The position numbers and the translations under genes were made by a program. Positions 24,313-32,619 of a stretch of DNA of 48,543 bases are shown here, piece after piece. This stretch comes from Rhodothermales bacterium (lineage in GTDB: Bacteria > Bacteroidota > Rhodothermia > Rhodothermales > JABDKH01): assembly GCA_013002345.1 (NCBI GenBank), contig JABDKH010000187.1:1-48543 (forward strand), given 5' to 3'. Under the pieces are notes generated by a model. The model was not told the origin of the DNA. It searched no databases and saw only the letters and a program-made list of their open reading frames with translations. Position 1 is the first letter of the stretch; every line of letters begins with the position of its first letter.

Positions 24313-26295
24313 ATGCCAGACGACACGAGCAAACCTCAAGAACCCGCTAAAATAATGTGGCACAAGGTTCTGAATCCCGATGAACTGCCCGAGGGCCGCG
24401 TTCAAAGTGTCACCTGCGCACATAAGACCCTCTGCTTGACCCACTTGAATGGAAGCTACGGTGCGCTTGACAACAGGTGTCCACACCAGGGCGGCCCGCT
24501 GGGCGAAGGTTCCATCGAGAATGGACTCCTGCGATGTCCGTGGCATGGCTGGGACTATGACCCTCTTTCAGGAAAGGCACCGGGCTTCGATGACGGTGTA
24601 GAGTCGTTCCCGGTCGAGAAGCGTAGCGACGGAATCTATGTCGGCCTCCACGCCGAGGTCGAACGAACGCGGACCGTGTCAGACGTGATGACGGACACAA
24701 TGATCGCGTGGGGCGTGCGATGGGTCTTCGGTATGGTTGGTCACTCGAACCTTGGCCTGGCGGATTCCCTGCGCGCGCAGGAGGGCCTCGGGCAGTTGAG
24801 ATATATCGGCATTCGCCATGAAGGTGCAGCGTCGTTCGCCGCCTCGGCATACGGAAAACTGACCGGCCGACCCGCCGCCTGTTTCAGCATTGCGGGTCCT
24901 GGAGCCACAAATCTTCTTACTGGCCTGTGGGATGCGAATGTTGACCGGTCGCCAGTTCTTGCCCTGACGGGCCAGGTGGACACCCAGGTCCTGGGTCCGG
25001 GCGCGTTTCAGGAAATCGACCTGCAAGCCGCGTTCGGACGAGTCGCGCAGTGGAGCCAGTCAGTCCTTCACAGCAGTCGCCACGCGGAACTCATGAATCT
25101 CGCCTGCAAGAATGCGATTCTCAACAGAGGCGTATCGCACTTGATTTTTCCGGACGAGGTACAGTCACTTGAAGCAGCGGAATCGCCGGCGGGGAAACCG
25201 AACGGGCGCGTGACGACAACAGACATCTCCCCGCCGTCGGAAAGTCTAGATCGAGCCATCGCCCTCCTGTCCGACTCGGCGCGGCCCGTCATCATTGTTG
25301 GTCATGGCGCTCGCAACTCGATGAATAGCATCATTGAGCTTGGAGAAGCGTTGTCGTGCCCCATCATCACCACCTTTAAGGGGAAAGGGCAGATCTCCGA
25401 CCGTCATGAACTCGGTTGTGGCGTCCTCGGTCGAAGCGGAACGCCGATTGCGAGTTACTTCATGAATGAGGCCGACTTGCTTCTTGTTTTCGGTGCAAGC
25501 TTCAGCAATCACACCGGTATCTCGAGCAAGATTCCGATTATTCAGGTGGACTTCGACCCGATGGCGCTGGGCAGATTCCACTCGGTGGAAGTCCCGCTAT
25601 GGGGAGATGTTGGAGTGACGGCGTCTCATCTTTTGCAAAGTCTGCTGGAGAGTCAGGCCGTTGACCAACGCGCAGAAATCGCTGAACGCTGGCGAATCTG
25701 GAGACAGGAAAAAGAGAGTCGGCGCAGTGATGACCGCGGTGAGGGTATCAACTCCGCCCAGATCTTTGAGGTGCTTACGGAGACGTGTCCGGCAGATGCA
25801 ATCATTGCCGTCGACGTGGGTAATAATACCTACTCGTTCGGACGGTACTTTGAATGCGAGCACCAGACGGTTCTCATGTCGGGCTATCTCGGGTCGATCG
25901 GATTCGCCTTTCCGGCAGCGATGGGAGCGTGGGCCGCGACACAGGAGAAGGACTCACCGTTTGCCGGGCGGCCCGTCGTGTCTATCTCCGGCGATGGTGG
26001 ATTCGCTCAATACATGGCTGAGTTGACGACGGCCGTGAAGTACGGGATGAACATCACGCATGTGTTGCTGAACAACAGCGAGTTGGGCAAGATCTCGAAG
26101 GAGCAGCGAGCCGGTAACTGGGACGTCTGGCAGACGTCGTTGACCAATCCGAGTTTCGCTGCGTTCGCAAAGCTATGCGGCGCACGAGGCCAGCGAGTGA
26201 AGACGGCAAACGACCTCCGCGCGGCAATTGAAAAAGCCCTGCTTCACAACGGACCGAGTCTTGTTGAAGTCCACTCTGACGCTCTCCTGATATAG
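24313..26295 (+). CDS. Rieske [2Fe-2S] domain fused to a thiamine-diphosphate-dependent enzyme
   Basis: A 660-residue fusion. Residues about 14-113 are a Rieske domain with both ligand pairs intact: CPHQGGPLGEG (Cys56, His58) and CPWHGWDYD (Cys75, His78). Residues about 118-660 are a full ThDP enzyme of the acetolactate synthase/pyruvate oxidase type. The PYR domain has RHEGAASFAASAYGKLTG, with Glu170 as cofactor-activating acid. A central domain follows near 311-440 (RPVIIVGHGA). The PP domain has GDGGFAQYMAEL from residue 560 with the metal-binding pair Asn587-Asn588. Such enzymes cleave or join 2-oxoacids, and the oxidases pass electrons onward; here the Rieske centre is a plausible acceptor or donor. 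It is first of three genes; the next starts 24 bases on. Each domain is clear; the substrate is unknown, and I do not know this fusion from a characterised enzyme. Confidence 0.9.
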   Translation: MPDDTSKPQEPAKIMWHKVLNPDELPEGRVQSVTCAHKTLCLTHLNGSYGALDNRCPHQGGPLGEGSIENGLLRCPWHGWDYDPLSGKAPGFDDGVESFPVEKRSDGIYVGLHAEVERTRTVSDVMTDTMIAWGVRWVFGMVGHSNLGLADSLRAQEGLGQLRYIGIRHEGAASFAASAYGKLTGRPAACFSIAGPGATNLLTGLWDANVDRSPVLALTGQVDTQVLGPGAFQEIDLQAAFGRVAQWSQSVLHSSRHAELMNLACKNAILNRGVSHLIFPDEVQSLEAAESPAGKPNGRVTTTDISPPSESLDRAIALLSDSARPVIIVGHGARNSMNSIIELGEALSCPIITTFKGKGQISDRHELGCGVLGRSGTPIASYFMNEADLLLVFGASFSNHTGISSKIPIIQVDFDPMALGRFHSVEVPLWGDVGVTASHLLQSLLESQAVDQRAEIAERWRIWRQEKESRRSDDRGEGINSAQIFEVLTETCPADAIIAVDVGNNTYSFGRYFECEHQTVLMSGYLGSIGFAFPAAMGAWAATQEKDSPFAGRPVVSISGDGGFAQYMAELTTAVKYGMNITHVLLNNSELGKISKEQRAGNWDVWQTSLTNPSFAAFAKLCGARGQRVKTANDLRAAIEKALLHNGPSLVEVHSDALLI

Positions 26296-26319
26296 AGTTC
26301 TTCTATCACGCGTGATACA

Positions 26320-27168
26320 ATGAGCAACCTGAAACTCGGACAAGTCGACCCGAAAATTCTGACGGATGCCCGTCTCGAATTGCACTGGGCGGCGCAGATC
26401 CTGGGTTCGGTCGGACTGACGTACGGCGTCGCCGCCCCAGACTTCAGCCATACGAGTTTGACCTGGATCGAAGATCCTCCTGCGTTTGGCAGTCCACCGC
26501 TCGGTGACCGGACCGCAGCCCGATTTGCACTAAAACTCGACGATCTGAGTCTATTGGCCTTTGACGAGAATGGATCAACCCGACACCCTCTTGCGGGGCA
26601 GACTCTTGACGCGGGATATCACTGGCTTTCAAACGAGGTTGCGACACGCCTCGAAAAGACAGAGGTGAAGCAGCTAACACGATTCGACCATGAAATGCCC
26701 GGCCATCCGCTCAAAGACGGCGCGGAGTTCGCGGCCGCCCCGGCCGAGCACTTCGCCGAGCTTGGTCGTTGGTATGCGACCGCGTTCCAGCTACTCCGCA
26801 ATTTCTCAGCCAGGACACAGGCGGCGTCGGCGGTGAGATGTTGGCCTCACCATTTTGACGTGGCTTCGCTGGTCCAGATCGACCCAAACGAGGAGGGTGA
26901 AGAGGCACGGTCGATAGGCGTCGGGATGAGTCCCGGCGACGGAAGATATGCTGAGCCATACTGGTACGTGACCCCCTGGCCGTACCCTGCGGCCCAGCTT
27001 CTGCCCGAACTCGATACGGGTCGCTGGCATACTGAAGGGTGGGTCGGCGCCGTGCTTACAGGTACGGAGTTGGTCGATCAATCGAAACATGCAGACCAGA
27101 AGGACTTCATTGATGGCTTCTTACAGAAAGCCGTCTCCGCCTGTCGCACCGCGTTGAAGAGTGACTGA
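26320..27168 (+). CDS. Unrecognised 282-residue protein between two Rieske fusion genes
   Basis: I do not recognise a family. The product is soluble, with no signal peptide or membrane segment. Visible features are an N-terminal helix RLELHWAAQILGSVGLTYG, an aromatic and acidic middle, the segment VRCWPHHFDVASLVQI around residue 177 (a Cys and two adjacent His that could bind metal), SIGVGMSPGDGRYAEPYWYVTPWPYP near 204-229, rich in aromatic residues, and a C-terminal helix. It begins 24 bases after the Rieske-ThDP gene and ends 47 bases before the Rieske-glutamate-synthase gene on the same strand, so cotranscription is very likely. It may be an accessory or substrate-side enzyme of that pathway. 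Function is left open. Confidence 0.8.
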   Translation: MSNLKLGQVDPKILTDARLELHWAAQILGSVGLTYGVAAPDFSHTSLTWIEDPPAFGSPPLGDRTAARFALKLDDLSLLAFDENGSTRHPLAGQTLDAGYHWLSNEVATRLEKTEVKQLTRFDHEMPGHPLKDGAEFAAAPAEHFAELGRWYATAFQLLRNFSARTQAASAVRCWPHHFDVASLVQIDPNEEGEEARSIGVGMSPGDGRYAEPYWYVTPWPYPAAQLLPELDTGRWHTEGWVGAVLTGTELVDQSKHADQKDFIDGFLQKAVSACRTALKSD

Positions 27169-27215
27169 AAGGCGCCCAGAACTCTCCGCCAAACTCCAAT
27201 CAAACCGATGAATAC

Positions 27216-28853
27216 ATGAATCCCGCTGAAACAACGCATGCCTTGAAGGTCGCCACCTGGGGTGAACTCGCGGATCGCACTCCCATGTACGCCCTCGCAG
27301 AGTCAGTCGATCTCGTGGTGGTCCGATACGACGACAATGTATCCGTACTCTACGGACGCTGTCTGCACCGCGGCGCCCTGATGTCGGACGGACACGTCGA
27401 CGGGCACAACTTGATATGTGGCGTCCATGGATGGGATTATCGATACGATACCGGTGTCAGCGAGTACGACAATTCGGAAGTGCTGCACAAATTTGCTGCA
27501 TGGGTGAGTCTCGATGACGACGCGGTCTATGTCGACCGGCACGAAATAATGGAGTGGACGAAGGAGAATCCACAGCCGTATCAGCGGGAGGAATATCTCG
27601 GTCTGTATCAAGACGTCCACGGTGGACCGGAGGAACCGTTCAATGCCTATGTTCAGGAGCTCGCAAGAAACGGCCTCAAGAGCTTCGGACATCACGGCAA
27701 GATGTCCGCCATGGGTGTACCTCTCACCGACTTGCCGCGATGGGACGACATCCAGATCCTGACCGCGCAGCTGGCGCGCCGGCCGCTCGAAGATGATGCT
27801 GGAGTCGGCACCGAAGTTGTCATCGGGCCGGGCGCCGCCCGGCCGCTGTCGCTTGACATCCCCATCTTTGTCAGTGACATGAGTTATGGCGCGCTGAGCG
27901 AGGAGGCGAAGACTGCCCTGTCGATCGGGGCCGAGCAGGCCGGCACCGGAATCTGCTCGGGTGAAGGTGGTATGCTTCCGGAGGAACAGCAGGCCAATAC
28001 ACGCTACTTCTACGAGCTCGCGTCTGGAAAATTCGGCTGGGACCTCGACAAGGCCTGCCGATCTCAAGCCTTCCACTTCAAGGCCGGCCAGGGAGCCAAG
28101 ACGGGTACCGGTGGACATCTTCCGGGCGAAAAGGTCGTCGACAAGATTGCACAGGTACGGGGGTTGGAGCCCGGTACGCCGGCGATCAGTCCTTCGCGTT
28201 TTCCCGACCTCGTAACGGCACAGGATTTCTCTCGGCTGGCCGACGCAATCCGCGAACGAACCGGCGGGATTCCGATCGGATTCAAGATGTCGGCTCAGCA
28301 TATCGAGGACGACATCGACTTCGCACTTGACTCGGGCACCGACTACATCATCCTGGACGGTCGTGGAGGCGCGACGGGTGCCGCACCGGAGATCTTCAAG
28401 AACAATATCTCCGTACCTACGATGGTCGCTCTCGCGCGGGCGCGACGTCATCTGGATAGCCGCGGGGCCGAAAAGGTCAGCCTCATCATCACTGGCGGCC
28501 TGCGAACGGAATCGGACTTCGTTAAGGCACTTGCGCTCGGAGCAGACGCGATAGCTATCGCGAACTCCGCGATCCAGGCAATCGGTTGCCTGGGAATGCG
28601 CGCCTGCCACACGAACAACTGCCCCGTCGGTATCGCGACGCAGAAGAAGTCACTGCGATCACGAATCATCATCGAGAAATCGGCAGAGAGATTGACGAAC
28701 TATCTCAAGGCTACCGTTCATCTCATGCAGATCCTTGCGCGAGCCTGCGGACACAATCATCTTGGCCAGTTTGAGTCAAGAGACCTTACGACATGGAAAC
28801 CCGATATCGCCAGGTTGACCGGTATCTCTTTTTCTGGAGTCGGGATGTCCTGA
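27216..28853 (+). CDS. Rieske [2Fe-2S] domain fused to glutamate-synthase-type FMN/3Fe-4S domain
   Basis: A 545-residue fusion. Residues about 8-108 are a Rieske domain with CLHRG (Cys49, His51) and CGVHGWDYRYDTG (Cys68, His71). Residues about 150-530 are the FMN-binding core of glutamate synthase: PIFVSDMSYGALSEEAKTAL near 216, GICSGEGGMLPEE near 245, GQGAKTGTGGHLPGEKV near 291, SPSRFPDL, ILDGRGGATGAAP near 379, and CLGMRACHTNNCPVGIATQ, with Cys458, Cys464 and Cys469 spaced C-x5-C-x4-C exactly as in the 3Fe-4S site. The glutaminase domain and its N-terminal nucleophile Cys are absent, so it cannot release ammonia from glutamine by itself. It is more likely an oxidoreductase passing electrons between FMN, 3Fe-4S and the Rieske centre. 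Last of the three-gene unit. Domain calls are sure; the reaction is unknown. Confidence 0.9.
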   Translation: MNPAETTHALKVATWGELADRTPMYALAESVDLVVVRYDDNVSVLYGRCLHRGALMSDGHVDGHNLICGVHGWDYRYDTGVSEYDNSEVLHKFAAWVSLDDDAVYVDRHEIMEWTKENPQPYQREEYLGLYQDVHGGPEEPFNAYVQELARNGLKSFGHHGKMSAMGVPLTDLPRWDDIQILTAQLARRPLEDDAGVGTEVVIGPGAARPLSLDIPIFVSDMSYGALSEEAKTALSIGAEQAGTGICSGEGGMLPEEQQANTRYFYELASGKFGWDLDKACRSQAFHFKAGQGAKTGTGGHLPGEKVVDKIAQVRGLEPGTPAISPSRFPDLVTAQDFSRLADAIRERTGGIPIGFKMSAQHIEDDIDFALDSGTDYIILDGRGGATGAAPEIFKNNISVPTMVALARARRHLDSRGAEKVSLIITGGLRTESDFVKALALGADAIAIANSAIQAIGCLGMRACHTNNCPVGIATQKKSLRSRIIIEKSAERLTNYLKATVHLMQILARACGHNHLGQFESRDLTTWKPDIARLTGISFSGVGMS

Positions 28854-29129
28854 GGCCGTGCTGTCGAAGGCTGTGCTCTGAATCCTCCGACCGACTTATG
28901 TTGATTCGCGTGCGCTCTCTTCGAGGAGCAATCGGAGGAGTAATCGGCAACCACCCGCGCATCTGGGATTCTGACGATCGGGCTATTCCCGCCAGGGATC
29001 AGCAACGGTCTGGTGTGCGATATCTTAGACCCTTAGAAGCAACGGGCGCCTCTCCCAATACCCAGGAAGCTCGAAGGATCCGATACTTATCGAAATCCGC
29101 TTCCAACTTGCCGTCATGCAGGATTTGCT

Positions 29130-30014
29130 ATGCAAACGGCCGTTGTGCGAACCACGTGGATAGCTGGAGCGTTTGAATGTTTTACCTATTCGAAAACCGC
29201 CTTGCTACATCATAAGACATACGAGATAGGGCCAACCGCCGACTGGGTGGTCTTCGTCCATGGTGCCGGCGGCAGTTCTGCGATCTGGTTCAAGCAGGTG
29301 CGGGACTTCCGCAAGAAGTTCAATGTCCTGCTTTTCGATCTGCGAGGACACGGTGAGTCGAGTAGAATGCCGGTCAGTCAGCTGCGGTATACGTTCGACG
29401 ATGTCAGCCGGGATATCATCGAGGTACTTGATCACGTCGGCGTACGCCGTGCGCACTTCGTTGGCATATCGCTCGGGTCGTTGATCATTCGGTCGATAGC
29501 TGATATCGATCCAGACCGCGTGGGTACTGTTGTTCTCGGGGGAGCTATTACGCGTCTCAATGTCCGATCTCGAGTACTCGTTGCGATCGGCAACATGTTC
29601 AAGCACGTCGTTCCGTACATCTGGCTCTACCGCTTCTTCGCATGGATCATCATGCCGCGAAAGCGACACAAGGAATCGCGAGCACTGTTCACAAGAGAAG
29701 CGCGGAAGTTGTGTCAGAAGGAATTCCTCCGGTGGTTCCGACTGACATCCAGAGTTGTACCGCTGCTTCGTTCCTATGCAGAGCGCGAACTCGAAGCCCC
29801 GACACTCTACCTCATGGGACAGGAAGACTACATGTTCCTGCCCGCAGTCCAGCGTCTGATCGAAACACACAAGCGCAGCATTCTCAAAATAATTGAGGGT
29901 GCCGGCCACGTGTGCAATGTTGAAGAACCGCGACTGTTCAACCGGCATGCGATTGCGTTTATGCTCGCAAACCGGCTCGGTCCACCCTCAGGTGCCTCCT
30001 TCGTGGCAGGCTGA
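29130..30014 (+). CDS. alpha/beta-fold hydrolase
   Basis: A 294-residue serine-hydrolase-type protein. VVFVHGAGGSSAIWFKQ near residue 40 supplies the oxyanion-hole HG motif. LLFDLRGHGESS follows near 67. FVGISLGSLI near 110 is the nucleophile elbow (G-I-S-L-G). MGQEDYMF near 235 and GAGHVCNVE near 260 carry the acid and the catalytic His. The segment between about 155 and 200 is a basic, hydrophobic cap. The first 30 residues are not typical, and the true start could lie a little downstream, but no better ATG exists in frame. The exonuclease gene begins eight bases after its stop, so they are probably cotranscribed. The substrate cannot be told from sequence. Confidence 0.88.
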   Translation: MQTAVVRTTWIAGAFECFTYSKTALLHHKTYEIGPTADWVVFVHGAGGSSAIWFKQVRDFRKKFNVLLFDLRGHGESSRMPVSQLRYTFDDVSRDIIEVLDHVGVRRAHFVGISLGSLIIRSIADIDPDRVGTVVLGGAITRLNVRSRVLVAIGNMFKHVVPYIWLYRFFAWIIMPRKRHKESRALFTREARKLCQKEFLRWFRLTSRVVPLLRSYAERELEAPTLYLMGQEDYMFLPAVQRLIETHKRSILKIIEGAGHVCNVEEPRLFNRHAIAFMLANRLGPPSGASFVAG

Positions 30015-30021
30015 TTTCGAT

Positions 30022-30810
30022 ATGCATCTCGAAAGACCGCTCGTATTCTTCGACCTTGAGACAACCGGAATCGATGTCGAGCAGGATCACGTCATCGAGA
30101 TTGCCTGTCTCAAGGTGTTTCCGGACCGTCAGAAGCAGAAGTTCGAGACGCTGGTGAATCCTGGTCGCTTCCTTACGCCCGAGATTAGCGAGTTGACCGG
30201 AATCACGGACGAGCACCTTGTCAAGGCTCCGCGCTTCGCGGAGATTGCCGACGAGCTGTCCAACATTCTCGCCAATTCCGACCTTGCAGGATACAACGCC
30301 GTGAAGTTCGATCTTCCGGTACTCCGAAACGAGTTTGGGCGAATTGACAAGCCGTTTCCGTGTCCGCCGGATGTTGTCGTGCTGGATGCGTTTGAAATCC
30401 TGCGCCATCACGAACAACGCAATCTGGCGTGGACGTTCAAATACTATCTTGGTACGGAGATGCCGGACGCTCACAGGGCGATGGGCGACGTAGCTGCTAC
30501 TGAAGACATAATGCGAGAGCAGATACTTCGCTATGAACTTCGTGGCACACCGGCGGAAATCGTTTCGAAGCTGCGATATCCATTCCTGGACAGCGGTCGC
30601 AGATTGAAGGTCGACGGCGAGCACGTGATCGTCTGCTTCGGCAAGCACCGCGGAAAGACGCTCAGGGAACTGACCGAGAGCGATCCCGGCTACGTGGTCT
30701 GGATGACAGAGAATCTGGACACGGAAGTTGTCGAGATTCTGCGAAGGTACGTGCATTTCGAATCACCTGAAGTGCCGAGCTATCCGGAAGCTGCCGAACC
30801 TGGCAGTTGA
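30022..30810 (+). CDS. DnaQ-like (DEDDh) 3'-5' exonuclease with ExoX-type C-terminal domain
   Basis: A 262-residue nuclease. FFDLETTGID near residue 10 gives the first Asp-Glu, NAVKFDLPVLRNEF near 93 the second Asp, and HRAMGDVAATEDIM near 150 the His-Asp pair, so the DEDDh catalytic set is complete. The region SELTGITDEHLVKAP near 54 is standard for DnaQ proteins. After about residue 190 comes FGKHRGKTLRELTESDPGYVVWMTEN, a small domain found at the C-terminus of exonuclease X and in stand-alone DUF3820-like proteins. It could act in DNA repair or RNA trimming. I start at the ATG at 30022, where homology begins; the preceding gene's stop is at 30014. Confidence 0.9.
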   Translation: MHLERPLVFFDLETTGIDVEQDHVIEIACLKVFPDRQKQKFETLVNPGRFLTPEISELTGITDEHLVKAPRFAEIADELSNILANSDLAGYNAVKFDLPVLRNEFGRIDKPFPCPPDVVVLDAFEILRHHEQRNLAWTFKYYLGTEMPDAHRAMGDVAATEDIMREQILRYELRGTPAEIVSKLRYPFLDSGRRLKVDGEHVIVCFGKHRGKTLRELTESDPGYVVWMTENLDTEVVEILRRYVHFESPEVPSYPEAAEPGS

Positions 30811-30870
30811 CGAAGTCGGCTTTGCGGCCGTACTGTTCTCGTAACTCACGATCCAGAGGAGACGAGAACC

Positions 30871-32595
30871 ATGTTGTCCAACCAGAGCCGCATCACGGAG
30901 CTTTCCCGCCGCAAGTTTGTCCGTTCGAGCCTCGTCGCGTTACCCGCACTTGCGGCCGGACGGTCGGTGGCTACCCCTGACGATTCTGTTGATGACGACT
31001 CTCTCACAACGACTGATATCGAGGCGGCGGAGCGCCTCGTGGATCTCTCCTTTTCAGATGAAGAACGGAACCTCATGCTGGAGGACCTCGCCGCCAGGCT
31101 GGATGAGTTCGCGCAACTCCGAGAGCACGAAGCGTCACCCGACATCCCGCCTGCCCTGGTGTTTGATCCACGAATCGGTGGTGAAAGCATTCCTGGCGGC
31201 GACTCGGCAGTCGCCTGGGGTGCTGTTGCCGACACCGGATCGCTGAGCGACGACGACCTCGCCTTCGCGGGAGTAGCCGCATTGGGTGAGATGATTCGAA
31301 CGAAAGTGATCTCCGCTCGATCATTGACGGAGCTGTTCATCCGCCGTCTCCGACGCTTCGATTCACGGTTACAGGCTGTTGTGACGGTAACGGAAGAGCG
31401 CGCCCTTGAGCAGGCTGACAGAGCCGACCGCGAGATTGCGGCCGGCCAATACCGCGGCCCCTTACACGGAATTCCGTACGGAGCGAAGGACCTGCTTTCC
31501 GCTCGGAGGTATCCAACGACCTGGGGCGCAACACCATATCGGGATCAGATTATCGACGAGGATGCAGCAGTCATTAAGCGACTTGATGACGCCGGAGCTG
31601 TTCTCGTGGCGAAGCTCACGCTCGGGGCACTGGCCTGGGGTGACGTCTGGTTCGGCGGCAAGACCCGCAATCCATGGAATCTGGATGAGGGCTCAAGTGG
31701 TTCGTCGGCGGGACCCGGCAGTGCCGTCTCGGCCGGCCTCGTTCCGTTTGCAATCGGTTCCGAGACGTATGGATCGATCGTCTCGCCATCCACTCGAAAC
31801 GGCGTCACCGGACATCGGCCGACGTTCGGACTGGTCAGTCGCAGTGGCGCGATGGCTCTGTCATGGTCCATGGACAAGCTCGGTCCAATGTGCCGTTCTG
31901 CACTTGACTGTGCCATCGTGTTCGACACGATTCGGGGGGCTGACCCGCGTGATCCGGCGACCGTGAACGCTCCATTCACTTTCGACGCTGCACAAGATGT
32001 CAGAGAACTTCGCGTTGGCTATGTGGAAGCATCGTTCAAGGCTGATTACAAGAATCAGCAGGCCGACAACGAGACGTTACGCGTGCTGAGAGAGGAGCTT
32101 ACAATCGATCTGCAGCCTGTCGTACTGCCGGTTGATCTGCCGATCGATGCGATGCTGATCATTCTTTCTGCTGAAGCGGCTGCAGCCTTCGATGGCCTCA
32201 CGCGTTCTCGCGGAATTGACTCGATGGTGCGTCAGGAGCGCAACGCGTGGCCCAACGTATTTCGATCATCGCGATTCATACCGGCGGTGGAGTATCTGCA
32301 GGCAAATCGAATTCGTTCTGTTCTGCTGAAGCGCATGGCGAACCTCATGGAGAACTTTGATGTCATCGTTAGCCCGGCGTTCGAAGGAAAAGCACTGGCT
32401 CTCACAAACCTGACGGGTCACCCTGCGGTTTGCGTGCCGAATGCGTTTCACTCCGTGGAGGGTAACGCACGTCGGAAATCGCCCGGCTCTGTCACGTTCC
32501 TTTCCGGCTTATACCGTGATGGAGCGGCCCTCGCCCTCGCGCATGCTTACCAGCAGGTGACAGATTTTCACCTGCGACGCCCTCCGGTCATTTGA
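30871..32595 (+). CDS. Tat-exported amidase-signature enzyme
   Basis: A 574-residue amidohydrolase. The N-terminus has a twin-arginine signal (SRRKFVRSSLVALPALAAG at residues 12-30), so the folded enzyme is likely exported. Residues about 45-125 are a helical, acidic lead not found in basic amidases. The amidase-signature domain starts near 130. The Lys of GIPYGAKDLL (near 210), the GSSGSSAGPGSAVSAG loop (near 275) with its cis-Ser, and the nucleophile Ser in GSETYGSIVSP (near 300) form the Ser-cisSer-Lys triad. The family hydrolyses amides and is best known from GatA and fatty-acid amide hydrolases; the substrate here is unknown, and lack of gatB or gatC argues against GatA. GAGGAG lies about ten bases before the ATG, one of the few clear ribosome sites in the window. 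Confidence 0.9.
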   Translation: MLSNQSRITELSRRKFVRSSLVALPALAAGRSVATPDDSVDDDSLTTTDIEAAERLVDLSFSDEERNLMLEDLAARLDEFAQLREHEASPDIPPALVFDPRIGGESIPGGDSAVAWGAVADTGSLSDDDLAFAGVAALGEMIRTKVISARSLTELFIRRLRRFDSRLQAVVTVTEERALEQADRADREIAAGQYRGPLHGIPYGAKDLLSARRYPTTWGATPYRDQIIDEDAAVIKRLDDAGAVLVAKLTLGALAWGDVWFGGKTRNPWNLDEGSSGSSAGPGSAVSAGLVPFAIGSETYGSIVSPSTRNGVTGHRPTFGLVSRSGAMALSWSMDKLGPMCRSALDCAIVFDTIRGADPRDPATVNAPFTFDAAQDVRELRVGYVEASFKADYKNQQADNETLRVLREELTIDLQPVVLPVDLPIDAMLIILSAEAAAAFDGLTRSRGIDSMVRQERNAWPNVFRSSRFIPAVEYLQANRIRSVLLKRMANLMENFDVIVSPAFEGKALALTNLTGHPAVCVPNAFHSVEGNARRKSPGSVTFLSGLYRDGAALALAHAYQQVTDFHLRRPPVI

Positions 32596-32619
32596 GGGAT
32601 TGGTCTCGGCCGTGACGTA

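Noticed and set aside
27303-28610. 435-codon open frame antisense to the Rieske-glutamate-synthase gene
   Set aside because: High-GC genes often leave long antisense frames; its translation is Arg/Val/Asp-rich without motifs, and the sense strand is clearly coding.
30871-32595. GatA subunit of the tRNA amidotransferase
   Set aside because: It has a Tat export signal and an extra N-terminal region, and no gatB or gatC is nearby.
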